64,000 nucleotides of DNA from Bacteroides sp. (GTDB taxonomy: Bacteria > Bacteroidota > Bacteroidia > Bacteroidales > Bacteroidaceae): positions 46,278 through 110,277 of the forward strand of contig JAJQFD010000048.1 in assembly GCA_021201335.1 (NCBI GenBank), read 5' to 3'. A program made the translations under genes and the position numbers. Position 1 is the first letter of the stretch; each line of letters begins with the position of its first letter. The notes under the pieces are model-generated. The model was given only the letters and a program-made list of their open reading frames with translations. It was not told where the DNA came from and made no database searches. Shown here piece by piece: positions 34,228 to 44,072 of the stretch.

Positions 34228-35163
34228 ATGAATCAGGCAACCTTACATAAATATTTTAAAGGCATAGCTTCCCAAAGAGAAGAAGAGCTGATTCTTGAGT
34301 GGCTTGAGTCCTCTGAAGAAAACAGACAAGCTTATCTGAAAGAGCGTATGCTTTATGATGTTGCCTTATTCTCTGGCGAAAAAGAAGAGCCGTCAGCGCG
34401 GAAAGAAAAAAGACGTTTTATCCCCTTGATCAAATGGACAGCAGGCATAGCAGCTTCTTTACTCTTGCTTTTAAGCTCTGCAATCCTGATTAACGAATAT
34501 TTATATTCCTACGATGCCCATCAGCAAACAGTTACCGTTCCTGCCGGGCAAAGGGCTCATATTGTGTTGGCGGACGGGACCAAAGTCTGGCTGAATGCAA
34601 AATCAACTTTAAAATATTCAGCCAGCTTTGGTCAGCATGACCGAACCGTAGAGTTGGATGGAGAGGCATACTTTGAAGTTACCAAAAACACCAAGATTCC
34701 TTTTCTGGTAAATACTGAGAACAACCAGATCAAGGTAGTAGGAACAACGTTTAATGTAAATGCTTATAAAGGCACCAATGAATTCGAGGCAATGCTGGTA
34801 GAAGGTATTGTGGATATCTATCCAGCCAACCAAAATCAGCTCATTACCCGGCTGTCGCCTAATGAGCTTTTCATTGCACAGGGAACGACTTATAGAAAAA
34901 AAACTGTAGGGTCATACGAGCATTTAAGATGGAGAGAAGGTTTGTATTGTTTCGATGATGCGCCCTTCGGAGTCATCTTAAAAAATCTCGAGAAATATTA
35001 CAATATTAATTTCGTGGTTGATAATCCGGAGATACTGAATTACCAGATCACCGGTAAGTTCAGGGAGAAAGATGGTGTGGAGCATGTGCTCCGCACCATT
35101 CAAAAAGATCACAAATTCACTTATACTATAAGTGAAGACAGAGAAACGGTGCGGATAGATTAA
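34228..35163 (+). CDS. FecR-family anti-sigma factor (FecR2)
   Basis: The 311-residue protein has an N-terminal sigma-binding region (about 1-60), a membrane helix (about 75-92; WTAGIAASLLLLLSSAILI), a FecR domain (about 105-200; VPAGQRAHIVLADGTKVWLN, GEAYFEV) and a C-terminal DUF4974 domain (about 235-310; GVILKNLEKYYNINFVV). It should restrain ECF2. It leads an operon with SusC2-SusD2. SusC2 lacks an STN domain, so the signalling transporter for FecR2 may instead be SusC3. Confidence 0.93.
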   Translation: MNQATLHKYFKGIASQREEELILEWLESSEENRQAYLKERMLYDVALFSGEKEEPSARKEKRRFIPLIKWTAGIAASLLLLLSSAILINEYLYSYDAHQQTVTVPAGQRAHIVLADGTKVWLNAKSTLKYSASFGQHDRTVELDGEAYFEVTKNTKIPFLVNTENNQIKVVGTTFNVNAYKGTNEFEAMLVEGIVDIYPANQNQLITRLSPNELFIAQGTTYRKKTVGSYEHLRWREGLYCFDDAPFGVILKNLEKYYNINFVVDNPEILNYQITGKFREKDGVEHVLRTIQKDHKFTYTISEDRETVRID

Positions 35164-35261
35164 TGAAATGCAAACAATGGAACAACCTTATAATTTAGTA
35201 CGAATCCCTAAAAAATAACAAGTATGAGATAAGAGAGAAAACAAAGCCTTTTTAAAAAAAG

Positions 35262-35311
35262 GAATCGGAAAGTACCCCCATACTTTCCGATTCAAAACAG
35301 TCACAAATCGA
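35262..35311 (+). promoter_or_regulatory. Conserved C-loop hairpin and GTCACAAATCGA box before SusC2
   Basis: GAATCGGAAAGTA (35262-35274) pairs over 13 bases with TACTTTCCGATTC (35281-35293) around the loop CCCCCA. Six bases later is GTCACAAATCGA (35300-35311), then AATCAATTTATTAA. A second copy with a different stem but identical loop and box precedes SusC3, so this is probably a structured mRNA element. Confidence 0.6.
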
Positions 35312-35348
35312 CCTTAATCAATTTATTAACTTAACACATTACAAAGAT

Positions 35349-38300
35349 ATGAGAAAAATTTCTTTGTCGGGACATTTTTGCCCAAGAAGTTTAGCTTTTA
35401 AGCATTTTTTGCTTACTGCCAGAACTCTTTTCCTTCTTTTTACGATCGTAACTTCTTCTGTTTACGCTTTTCCCCAACAAAATGGTAACACAGTAACCGG
35501 AACCGTTAAAGACTCCGATGGTCTGGAAGTAATCGGTGCTAATGTAGTGGTGAAAGGTACTACGAATGGTACTATTACTAACTTCAATGGAGAATTTACG
35601 CTTAACAATGTTAATATCAATGCTGTTATTCTGGTATCGTATATCGGATATAATCAACAAGAAGTAGTTTATACAGGGCAGCCACTTGCCATCGTGTTGG
35701 TAGAAGATGCTTTGGCAATTGATGAAGTGGTGGTAACGGCATTGGGTATCAAGCGTGACCGGAAATCGCTGGGATATGCTTTATCCGAAGTAAAAGGTGA
35801 TGCTTTGACACAAACTCGTGATGCGAATGTGGCAAATGCCCTTTCAGGGAAGGTAGCCGGGCTACAGGTAAAGCAAGCCAGTACAGGTGTTGCCGGATCA
35901 AGCCGGATTGTATTACGTGGTAATAACTCAATTGGTGGTAATAATCAACCTTTAATAGTTGTTGACGGTATACCTATCAATAGTGAGACTGGAGGTTCCG
36001 ACGACTTATGGGGAAATAAAAATATTGACCGTGGTGGTGGTATGAGTGATATATCCCCAGACGATATCGAAACAATTTCGGTACTTAAAGGACCTGCCGC
36101 CGCTGCCCTTTATGGTTCCCGGGCAGGTAACGGTGTTATCATGATAACGACTAAAAAAGGACAAGGCAAGAAAGGAGTTGGTATTTCATTCAATTCAAAT
36201 TTCACCTTCGAGAATCCATTGACCATGCCTAAATTTCAGAATGAATATGGACAAGGAGAAAATGGCGTATATGGACAAAATGCAAAATACAGCTGGGGTG
36301 AAAGAATGACTGGTCAGCAACGTAAAGATCTGGGTGGTAGAGATGTGATTTACTCACCAGACAACAATGACCTAGAAGATTTCCTACGGACTGGAACCAC
36401 CTGGACCAATAGCCTTGAACTAACTAGTTCAACTGATAAAAATTCTGTTCGTGTAGGAATTATGAACTTGAATAACAAAGCTGTTGTCCCCAATAGCGAT
36501 TTTAATAAAACATCATTCACTGTTCGTGGAACCGCTAACTTGACCAATAAATTGTCTTTAGACTCAAAGATTACTTATATCAATCAAAAAACCAACAATA
36601 GAATTAAATTAACAGGTGATCCCGATAATATTTTTTATAACTACCTGTTAATGCCTCGCTCTATTCATTTCAGCGATTTAGCCGCTTATCCGGGAAATGC
36701 TTATCCTAATAATACAATAAACCCTGTTTCCGGTGCAAATATGTCCGGAGGCGTAGTTAGATGGTCAGATGGTATCAGTGGAGCAGTATTGAATCCTTAT
36801 TGGGCTACTCAGAATAATACCAACAGTGACAGAAAGCACCGTTTTATTGGTTTTGCTTCTCTAAAATATGAATTCACCGACTGGTTAAACATCCAGGGAC
36901 GTTATGGTATGGACTATCAATCGGCTCAATATAAAGATAAAATGGGGACTGGTGTTCATTATTGGACCACCTCAGGTGATTATAGCATGACGAAAGAAGA
37001 TTTCTATGAAATTAACACAGACTTTCTTATTACCTTTAATAAACAAATAGCCGAAGATTTTGGTTTGGTAGCTACCGCAGGTGGTAATATTATGTACAGA
37101 AGAAACGAAGGTTTGACTTCACAGACCAACGGATTAATTATTCCAAATTTTTTCACAATGAGAAATGGGGTCATGCCTAAGACCCATGATTATATGACCA
37201 GAAAACAAACTAACTCGTTGTATGCCACCACGTCTGCATCTTGGAGAAATATGCTTTATCTGGATCTTACTGCTCGTAATGACTGGACTTCTTCTTTAAA
37301 TCCGGATAATCGCTCTTACTTCTATCCTTCCGTTAGTGGTAGCTGGCTATTCACAGAAACATTTAAAAAACTTACTTTCCTAAATTATGGTAAATTACGT
37401 GTTTCCTGGGCACAAGTAGGTAATGACACTGATCCTTACAGTCTTTACAATTACCGAGAACTAAACACCAGTTATGTGGTAAATGAATCTACTGGACAAA
37501 TTGAAACAGTTCTGCAGGGACTAAAATCAGACACACGTGCATTGTATAATTTAAAAAATGAAACCATTAATTCTTATGAAATTGGTCTGGAATTAAAAGC
37601 ATTCAATAATCGCCTGGGATTAGATATTGCTTACTATAACAAAGAAGCCAAAAATCAAATTTTAAAAATGAATACCCCGCCATCTACCGGTTATTCTTAT
37701 AGAAATATAAATGCTGGTAATGTACGTAATAGAGGTATCGAAGTATTATTGACAGGGACACCTGTTCAAACAAAAGATTTTACCTGGGATATAGCCTTAA
37801 ACTTTTCAAAGAACGAAAATAAAATTCTGGAATTAGCTGATGGTATACAAAGACAAGAGTTACAACATTCTTCGTTAAACAGTACTTTAAGAATTGTAGC
37901 TGAAGTAGGCGGATCTTATGGAGATATTTTAGGTAGAACATTAAATAGAAATGAAAATGGAGAATTGATCGTTGATAAAGACGGACTACCTGAATATGGA
38001 TCAGAGTATGTGAAATTAGGTAATAATAGCCCTGACTGGATGGGAGGTTTAAGCAATACTTTCACCTATAAAGGTTTTGATCTTTCATTCCAAATTGATA
38101 TGCGATATGGAGGTGATGTATATATGGGATCCATCCGTACAGGTTCAGAGAGCGGCATATTAACTTCAACTTTAGAAGGACGTGAATCCATGTTAATAGA
38201 AGGGGTTACAGCTGATGGAACTAAAAATTCAGTGGCTACTACTGCTCAGAAATACTGGACAAGATTAGCAGAAGGTGCTGAACCATGGATATATGATGCA

Positions 38301-38540
38301 ACAAATATTCGATTAAGAGAACTTAGCTTGGGCTATACTTTGCCGAAGAACCTATTAAGAAGAACGCCCTTCCAGAACGTAAAACTCAGTTTTGTAGGAA
38401 GAAATCTTTGGCTAATTCATAGCAAAACAAAAGGCTTTGACCCGGAAGGTAGTGCGTCCACCGGAAACGCTCAAGGTTTTGAATTTGCATCTATGCCTAT
38501 AATGCGTAGTCTTGGTTTCAATTTAAATGTAACATTCTAA
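35349..38540 (+). CDS. SusC-like TonB-dependent outer-membrane transporter, no STN domain (SusC2)
   Basis: The 1063-residue protein has an N-terminal signal (membrane segment about 20-41, cleavage near VYAFPQ), a CarboxypepD_reg-like domain (about 48-125; VTGTVKDSDGLEVIGANVVV), the TonB box/plug (DEVVVTALGIKRDRKSLGY, VVDGIPI) and a barrel ending SLGFNLNVTF. No STN domain precedes the carboxypeptidase-like domain, unlike SusC1 and SusC3. It should import an oligosaccharide or peptide with SusD2, whose gene is 11 bases downstream. Substrate is unknown because no enzyme gene is attached. Confidence 0.95.
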   Translation: MRKISLSGHFCPRSLAFKHFLLTARTLFLLFTIVTSSVYAFPQQNGNTVTGTVKDSDGLEVIGANVVVKGTTNGTITNFNGEFTLNNVNINAVILVSYIGYNQQEVVYTGQPLAIVLVEDALAIDEVVVTALGIKRDRKSLGYALSEVKGDALTQTRDANVANALSGKVAGLQVKQASTGVAGSSRIVLRGNNSIGGNNQPLIVVDGIPINSETGGSDDLWGNKNIDRGGGMSDISPDDIETISVLKGPAAAALYGSRAGNGVIMITTKKGQGKKGVGISFNSNFTFENPLTMPKFQNEYGQGENGVYGQNAKYSWGERMTGQQRKDLGGRDVIYSPDNNDLEDFLRTGTTWTNSLELTSSTDKNSVRVGIMNLNNKAVVPNSDFNKTSFTVRGTANLTNKLSLDSKITYINQKTNNRIKLTGDPDNIFYNYLLMPRSIHFSDLAAYPGNAYPNNTINPVSGANMSGGVVRWSDGISGAVLNPYWATQNNTNSDRKHRFIGFASLKYEFTDWLNIQGRYGMDYQSAQYKDKMGTGVHYWTTSGDYSMTKEDFYEINTDFLITFNKQIAEDFGLVATAGGNIMYRRNEGLTSQTNGLIIPNFFTMRNGVMPKTHDYMTRKQTNSLYATTSASWRNMLYLDLTARNDWTSSLNPDNRSYFYPSVSGSWLFTETFKKLTFLNYGKLRVSWAQVGNDTDPYSLYNYRELNTSYVVNESTGQIETVLQGLKSDTRALYNLKNETINSYEIGLELKAFNNRLGLDIAYYNKEAKNQILKMNTPPSTGYSYRNINAGNVRNRGIEVLLTGTPVQTKDFTWDIALNFSKNENKILELADGIQRQELQHSSLNSTLRIVAEVGGSYGDILGRTLNRNENGELIVDKDGLPEYGSEYVKLGNNSPDWMGGLSNTFTYKGFDLSFQIDMRYGGDVYMGSIRTGSESGILTSTLEGRESMLIEGVTADGTKNSVATTAQKYWTRLAEGAEPWIYDATNIRLRELSLGYTLPKNLLRRTPFQNVKLSFVGRNLWLIHSKTKGFDPEGSASTGNAQGFEFASMPIMRSLGFNLNVTF

Positions 38541-38551
38541 AAACAAAATCT

Positions 38552-40225
38552 ATGAAAACAAAAAATATAGCATTATCATTCCTGCTTACTTTAGGCTTGA
38601 GCACTATAGGATGTACCGATGGATTTGATGCCATTAATACGAATCCCTATGAACCAACAGACGACATGTACGATTTCTCAAAAACAGATTTAGGAGGCAT
38701 TTTAAAAGATGGAGCTGTTTATGAGCATGGCGCTGGCGCTGCAGAAGTACATCAACGTGTTAAAGCTCTAGGATATGATATATTCTCTCAATACACAATT
38801 GGCAATAGCGTTAGAAAATATACACCAAATGATGGTTATAGTGATCTTTATTGGAAAACACATTATAACAATTGGCTTTCCATATTAAACCTCATTATTA
38901 AAGATGCGCAAATATATGAAGGACGTGAAAACTCAATGGCGTTGGCCCGGATATGGAGAGTATTTCTACAATCAAGATTTATCGATTTCTTTGGTCCGGC
39001 TCCTTTCCCGAAAGATCCTGAAGATGACAATCCACCTTATGAAGCTTTAAAAGACCAGTTTGACTTCTTCTTTAGTGAACTTGATGAAGCGGTTAAACAA
39101 TTCGATCCAAAAGGTGACTTCATCAGCGGTGAAGATCAGATATATTGGGGGAATATGGATAAATGGAAAAGATTTGCTAATACTTTAAGGCTCCGTCTGG
39201 CTATACAAGTTTCAGAAATTGATCCTAACCTGTGTAAAACCCAAGCTCAGGCAGCTTTTGATGCAGATGGAGGTATCCTGAATTTTGATGAAGATGCAAG
39301 AGTTGCTATGGAAGCTCCTGGTCGATGGGGAAGACAATATCCTTATTATATGTATCAGGTTACCTGGTCAGGACCGGAAATGATGACTACTTCTATGGAG
39401 AAAGTATTAACTAATATCGGAGGCATGCCTTATATTTACACAAATAAAAGTGGAGAACCAGTTTTAGATGCTGATGGTAAAATTATTACTCCTGATGCTC
39501 CAACGAATGTTGATCCTCGTGGAACACGTATGTTCGATCCAGGTACTAAAGCTAGCAACTATAAATGGGCAGGCATGACACCCGGTCTTAACGATGTAAC
39601 TGACGATTTAAAAGCAGCAGCTTCTCGCATGAGTCAGATATGGATTATTCCCAACGACCAAAGAAATACAGATATCTTTTTGTATTCTGAGGCATGTTTC
39701 CTGGCCGCAGAAGCGACAGAACGTTTTGCTGTAAATAGTGGAAAAAGCGCAAAAATGTGGTATGAAGAAGGGGTGCAAGCTTCTTTTAATGCCTGGGGAT
39801 TAAGCGAACAACAAGCCATTCAATATTTAGCCTCCAATCAGAAAAATTTATGGGGAACGTCAGCTAATTACGATGATACAGAAGGAGCGGGAAATACAAA
39901 GCTTGAAAAAATTATCACCCAAAAATATATTGCTGGCTATCCTGACATCTCTGCACAAGCCTGGAATGATAAACGCAGACTAAATTTACCTGCATTTGAT
40001 ATACCTGAAATCAGAGATGGTGGTTCGGGAACATATCCGAATAACAATAACATTCTGGATGCTAGTAATTTCATTCAACGTATGCCTTATCCACAAGGAG
40101 AAAAGCTGATTAACGAAGAAAACTATAACGCAGGAGTCTCCCAATTGGATGGAGGAGACAAAACTTCATCTGTTCTATGGTGGGCTTCTAAAAGGAGTAA
40201 TTACTGCACATCTGTTAATCCCTAA
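38552..40225 (+). CDS. SusD/RagB-family outer-membrane lipoprotein (SusD2)
   Basis: The 557-residue lipoprotein (lipobox STIGC, Cys21, then TDGFDAINTNPYEPTDD) has the TPR helices and C-terminal domain of a SusD family member (KLEKIITQKYIAGYPDISAQ, ending in VLWWASKRS). It is full length, in contrast to the broken SusD1. It should form the lid of SusC2 and bind ligand at the surface. A strong terminator follows at 40335. Confidence 0.95.
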   Translation: MKTKNIALSFLLTLGLSTIGCTDGFDAINTNPYEPTDDMYDFSKTDLGGILKDGAVYEHGAGAAEVHQRVKALGYDIFSQYTIGNSVRKYTPNDGYSDLYWKTHYNNWLSILNLIIKDAQIYEGRENSMALARIWRVFLQSRFIDFFGPAPFPKDPEDDNPPYEALKDQFDFFFSELDEAVKQFDPKGDFISGEDQIYWGNMDKWKRFANTLRLRLAIQVSEIDPNLCKTQAQAAFDADGGILNFDEDARVAMEAPGRWGRQYPYYMYQVTWSGPEMMTTSMEKVLTNIGGMPYIYTNKSGEPVLDADGKIITPDAPTNVDPRGTRMFDPGTKASNYKWAGMTPGLNDVTDDLKAAASRMSQIWIIPNDQRNTDIFLYSEACFLAAEATERFAVNSGKSAKMWYEEGVQASFNAWGLSEQQAIQYLASNQKNLWGTSANYDDTEGAGNTKLEKIITQKYIAGYPDISAQAWNDKRRLNLPAFDIPEIRDGGSGTYPNNNNILDASNFIQRMPYPQGEKLINEENYNAGVSQLDGGDKTSSVLWWASKRSNYCTSVNP

Positions 40226-40334
40226 ATATATAAAATCCAATAGATATATTTTATGACAGTATACCACACTGTAACTAGTTCTTATTTAGTAATTTGTTTA
40301 AAGAAAGATTAAGTTACTTTCATTTCAAGAAGTG

Positions 40335-40366
40335 ATTGGGGTTCTGGTGAAGAACCCCAATTTCTC
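40335..40366 (+). terminator. Intrinsic terminator after SusD2
   Basis: ATTGGGGTTCT (40335-40345) pairs with AGAACCCCAAT (40351-40361) around GGTGA and is followed by TTTCT. It separates the SusC2-SusD2 unit from SusC3-SusD3. Confidence 0.8.
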
Positions 40367-40476
40367 TTCCAACATATAAACAAAGTTAGGTTCTTCATTT
40401 TTAATGTTTCAAAATCAAATTATTTTATCTACTTTCGTTGAATGTCTTCATTCCTTTACAGAATGTTCACTTGGCT

Positions 40477-40510
40477 ATTAGGGTTTTTTATTTCTGAATT
40501 GTTATATATA
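40477..40510 (+). promoter_or_regulatory. ECF-type promoter B, before SusC3-SusD3
   Basis: ATTAGGGTT (AGGGTT at 40480-40485), 14 bases, TGTTATATATA (40500-40510): same boxes and identical spacing as promoter A at 34134-34167. Confidence 0.65.
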
Positions 40511-40579
40511 TAAGTGGTGAAAGTCTAATTCTAAGAAAACATATATGCATTAAGAATAAAAAAGTAAATCGTAAACATA

Positions 40580-40626
40580 GAACTGGAATACCCCCATATT
40601 TTTCAGTTCGAGTAGTCACAAATCGA
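40580..40626 (+). promoter_or_regulatory. Conserved C-loop hairpin and GTCACAAATCGA box before SusC3
   Basis: GAACTGGAATA pairs with TATTTTTCAGTTC around the loop CCCCCA (hairpin 40580-40609). Five bases later is GTCACAAATCGA (40615-40626), then AATCAATTTATTAA. Stem bases differ from the copy before SusC2 while pairing is kept. Confidence 0.6.
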
Positions 40627-40725
40627 ATGAATCAATTTATTAATTTAACTCCATAAAAGCTTTCTTTGATGGAGTGGAGTTTGTTTTATCCTTGAAATTG
40701 TAAATTGAGTCAAATTATACTGGCT

Positions 40726-43700
40726 ATGAAAATAACCATTATTTTTCTTCTGCTTGTGACATGTTGTGTTTACCCGGCCCAGATGCTTGCACAAAATGCC
40801 AGAATAATGCTTACTAAATCCGATATGCGGATCAGTGAATTACTCAATACAATAGAAAGACAAACAGAATATTTGTTTGTATACAACAAAAGGAATGTGG
40901 ATCTAAAGCGTTTTATTCATATTGAAGAAAACGATCTTTCTGTATCTGAAGTTCTTGATGATGCATTTAAAAATACAGATATAAAATATATCATGGAAGG
41001 AAATAACATTGTACTTACTAAAATCGAAGAGATGGAAACTGTTATTTCTTTTCTGCAAAACAGAGTGACCATTACGGGAGTAGTCACAGATATGAAAGGA
41101 GAAGCCATCATCGGAGCCAATATACTGGAAAAAGGCACATCCAATGGTGTCATTACCAATCCGGATGGTCGTTTTTCTTTGCACGTGGCTAAGGGTTCCG
41201 AATTGACTGTTTCTTATATTGGATATAAATCACAAACAATTTCCATAGATAATAAAACCACTTTCAGCATTCGTTTGGAAGAAGAAGCACTAGCATTGGA
41301 AACGGTTGTGGTAACTGCTATGGGAATCAGGAAAAAAGAAGCTTCCTTGACTTATGCTGCTCAATTGGTATATGGTAATGAACTAACAAACGTTAAAGAT
41401 CCAAATTTTATTTTTTCATTAGCCGGAAAAACAGCTGGCGTACAGATTAACCGGATATCATCCGGATTGGCTAGTTCAGCCAAAGTTAGTATACGTGGTG
41501 CACGCTCTCTTTCTGGTAATAATCAACCTCTTTATGTAATAGATGGAGTACCAATGCTCAATAATTCAAACGAACAGGCATCAACTATCATGGGAGGAAT
41601 TGCCGATGCGGGTAACCGGGATGGAGGGGATGGAATATCAAATATCAATCCAGATGACATTGAAAGCATGAGTGTTTTAAAGGGAGCTTCAGCAGCCGCT
41701 CTTTATGGTTCTCAGGCGGCAAATGGCGTTATTCTGATTACTACCAGAAAAGGAAAACCAGGACTGCAACAGGCCACTTTTTCCAGTAACACAACATTTG
41801 ATCGAGCTATCTCCTTACCTGAATTTCAGAATACGTATGGTATTGATAGTAATAATATGAGTTGGGGATCCCCTGATATTATTAAGAAATACAATAATCT
41901 AGAAGATTTTTTCCAGAAAGGTTTTACTACAATCAACTCAGTAAGCCTCACTAAAGGGAAAGAAGACATCCAAAATTATTTTTCATACGCCAATACTTAT
42001 GGTAAAGGAATTATTGGTGGAAACAAGCTAACCAAACATAACATTACCTTCCGGGAAACAGGAAACTTTTTCAATAACCGCCTATCACTGGATGCAAATA
42101 TAAACCTCATACAACAAACTCTGAAAAATAGACCTGTTACCGGTGGATTATATATGAATCCATTAGTTAGTTTATATGCCTATCCCCGGGGGGAAGATCT
42201 TAGTTATTACAAAAATAAATTCGAAGTATTCAATGCTGACAGGAACTTATACACACAAAACTGGTACAGAACAATCTCCGGATTTGAACAAAATCCTTAT
42301 TGGATCACTAATAGGGCATTAAACGAAGACCAACGCTTCAGAACCATAGGAAATTTAAGTGCGAACTTAAAATTAACTTATTGGCTTACATTGCAGGCTC
42401 GAGCCAGTGTTGATTACATTAACGATAAATACGAGCAAAAAATGTTAGCTACTACTGCCCAAGATATAGCCGGTACATATACACCTGAAAATTCAGAAGT
42501 AGCATATGCAAATGGTCGTTATATTAATCTGAACCATACTGAACTGCTTATGTATGCGGATGCTATGTTATTACTGGATAAAACTTGGAATAACTGGTCT
42601 TTGAATGGAGCATTAGGGGTGAGTATAAATCATACAACAATCAATTCATTGAGGCTTGATTCTAAAATAGCTTCGTTATATTATCCGAATATTTTCACCG
42701 TTTCGAATATCGTGATGAATTCGAATGCCAACATTGAAGAAAAAATAAAAGAACAGCGGGAACTGCAATCAATTTTCGGTACTGCGCAGGTGGGCTGGAA
42801 GGAAAGACTTTATTTAGATGTTACCGCACGCAATGACTGGTCATCGACACTAGCCTATACCAGACATAGTAGTTTCTTTTATCCGTCAGTCGGAATATCA
42901 TGGATATTTAGTAATACAATGCGCTTACCCAAATGGATTTCTTATAGTAAAATAAGAAGTTCCTGGTCGCAGGTAGGAAATGATTTACCTTTATTTTACA
43001 GCAAACTGGAAGACAGAGTCTCTGCAGGTGGAGATTTTCAGGCCAATCATTACGGTCCTTTTGACGAATTAAAACCAGAATTAAGTTCATCGTTTGAGAT
43101 TGGTACGGAATGGAGATTCTTTAATCACCGCGTAGATGTGGACTTAACCTGGTATAGGACAATAACAAGAAATCAACTAGTCACTTTACCAAGTTCTGCA
43201 GGAGCATTGTATAAATACTATATGGTTAATGCCGGCAAAATAGAGAATAAAGGATATGAAATTACTTTAGGAGTTATTCCCATTCTTAACCCGGATTTTT
43301 ATTGGAAAACAACCGTCAACTTCTCCACCAACAAAAATAAAGTTATCAAATTGCACCCTGAATTAAAAGTCTTTCAGTATGGACCAGAAGGATTTTCGAT
43401 GCATTATGCCATGAAATTAAGAGAAGGTGGCTCTTTCGGAGACATCTATGGCTGGAAATTCGACCGGGATGAAAATGGAAATATAAAACTGGATGAAACA
43501 GGTTTGCCACAGTCCATAGGCAGTGGCAATACAGAAAAAATAGGGAATAGTTCCCCGGATTTTATGCTGGGATGGGGACATTCACTATCTTACAAAAACT
43601 TCTCTCTGAATTTTTTGATCGATGCGCGGGTAGGAGGTGATATGGTTTCCATGACTCAGGGAGAATTAGACTATCGCGGAGTAAGCAGAGCCTCCGGCCA

Positions 43701-44061
43701 GGCACGGGAACAAGGTTATGTTGAACTTGAAGGACATCAGTATAAAGATATAGAGGGATTTTATCAATCTGTATCTACACGAAATAGTCTTGTAACGGAA
43801 TATTATATGTACAGCGCCACTAATATCCGTTTACGAGAAGCCTCAATCAGTTACAGCGTTCCTCAAAGTTTTCTAGAAAAAACAAAAATAGTGAAGAGTA
43901 TTAATCTCTCTCTAATCGGGCGGAATTTATTTTTTATATATAAAAAAGCGCCCTTTGATCCAGACTTAACGTTGTCAACCAATAACGATAATCAGGGGGT
44001 AGATACATTTAATCCTCCTCCCACAAGGAGTATAGGTTTCAATATCCGATTTGTTTTTTAA
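40726..44061 (+). CDS. SusC-like TonB-dependent outer-membrane transporter with STN domain (SusC3)
   Basis: From the ATG at 40726 the protein has 1111 residues; a TTG seven codons earlier is possible but unlikely. A signal peptide (MKITIIFLLLVTCCVYPAQM) is followed by an STN domain (about 28-105; ISELLNTIERQTEYLFVYN), a CarboxypepD_reg-like domain (about 118-195), plug (ETVVVTAMGIRKKEASLTY, VIDGVPM) and barrel ending IGFNIRFVF. Order and many motifs (KKAPFDPDLT, GVDTF) make it a closer relative of SusC1 than of SusC2. It can probably signal to a FecR protein. Confidence 0.94.
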   Translation: MKITIIFLLLVTCCVYPAQMLAQNARIMLTKSDMRISELLNTIERQTEYLFVYNKRNVDLKRFIHIEENDLSVSEVLDDAFKNTDIKYIMEGNNIVLTKIEEMETVISFLQNRVTITGVVTDMKGEAIIGANILEKGTSNGVITNPDGRFSLHVAKGSELTVSYIGYKSQTISIDNKTTFSIRLEEEALALETVVVTAMGIRKKEASLTYAAQLVYGNELTNVKDPNFIFSLAGKTAGVQINRISSGLASSAKVSIRGARSLSGNNQPLYVIDGVPMLNNSNEQASTIMGGIADAGNRDGGDGISNINPDDIESMSVLKGASAAALYGSQAANGVILITTRKGKPGLQQATFSSNTTFDRAISLPEFQNTYGIDSNNMSWGSPDIIKKYNNLEDFFQKGFTTINSVSLTKGKEDIQNYFSYANTYGKGIIGGNKLTKHNITFRETGNFFNNRLSLDANINLIQQTLKNRPVTGGLYMNPLVSLYAYPRGEDLSYYKNKFEVFNADRNLYTQNWYRTISGFEQNPYWITNRALNEDQRFRTIGNLSANLKLTYWLTLQARASVDYINDKYEQKMLATTAQDIAGTYTPENSEVAYANGRYINLNHTELLMYADAMLLLDKTWNNWSLNGALGVSINHTTINSLRLDSKIASLYYPNIFTVSNIVMNSNANIEEKIKEQRELQSIFGTAQVGWKERLYLDVTARNDWSSTLAYTRHSSFFYPSVGISWIFSNTMRLPKWISYSKIRSSWSQVGNDLPLFYSKLEDRVSAGGDFQANHYGPFDELKPELSSSFEIGTEWRFFNHRVDVDLTWYRTITRNQLVTLPSSAGALYKYYMVNAGKIENKGYEITLGVIPILNPDFYWKTTVNFSTNKNKVIKLHPELKVFQYGPEGFSMHYAMKLREGGSFGDIYGWKFDRDENGNIKLDETGLPQSIGSGNTEKIGNSSPDFMLGWGHSLSYKNFSLNFLIDARVGGDMVSMTQGELDYRGVSRASGQAREQGYVELEGHQYKDIEGFYQSVSTRNSLVTEYYMYSATNIRLREASISYSVPQSFLEKTKIVKSINLSLIGRNLFFIYKKAPFDPDLTLSTNNDNQGVDTFNPPPTRSIGFNIRFVF

Positions 44062-44072
44062 TATGAGTGGTC

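Larger units (their letters stand above)
40226..40725. other. 500-bp control region between the two SusCD pairs
   Basis: No gene is present. In order it holds the SusD2 terminator (40335), ECF-type promoter B (40477), the C-loop hairpin with its box (40580-40626), then a T-rich stretch including a hairpin around 40652-40680 (ACTCCATAAAAG..GGAGTGGAGT). Confidence 0.6.

Noticed and set aside
35287..35320. Antisense RNA promoter in the SusC2 leader
   Set aside because: The minus-strand TCGATTTG is one base off TAnnTTTG and no TTTG lies at the required 19-21 bases, so it is not claimed.
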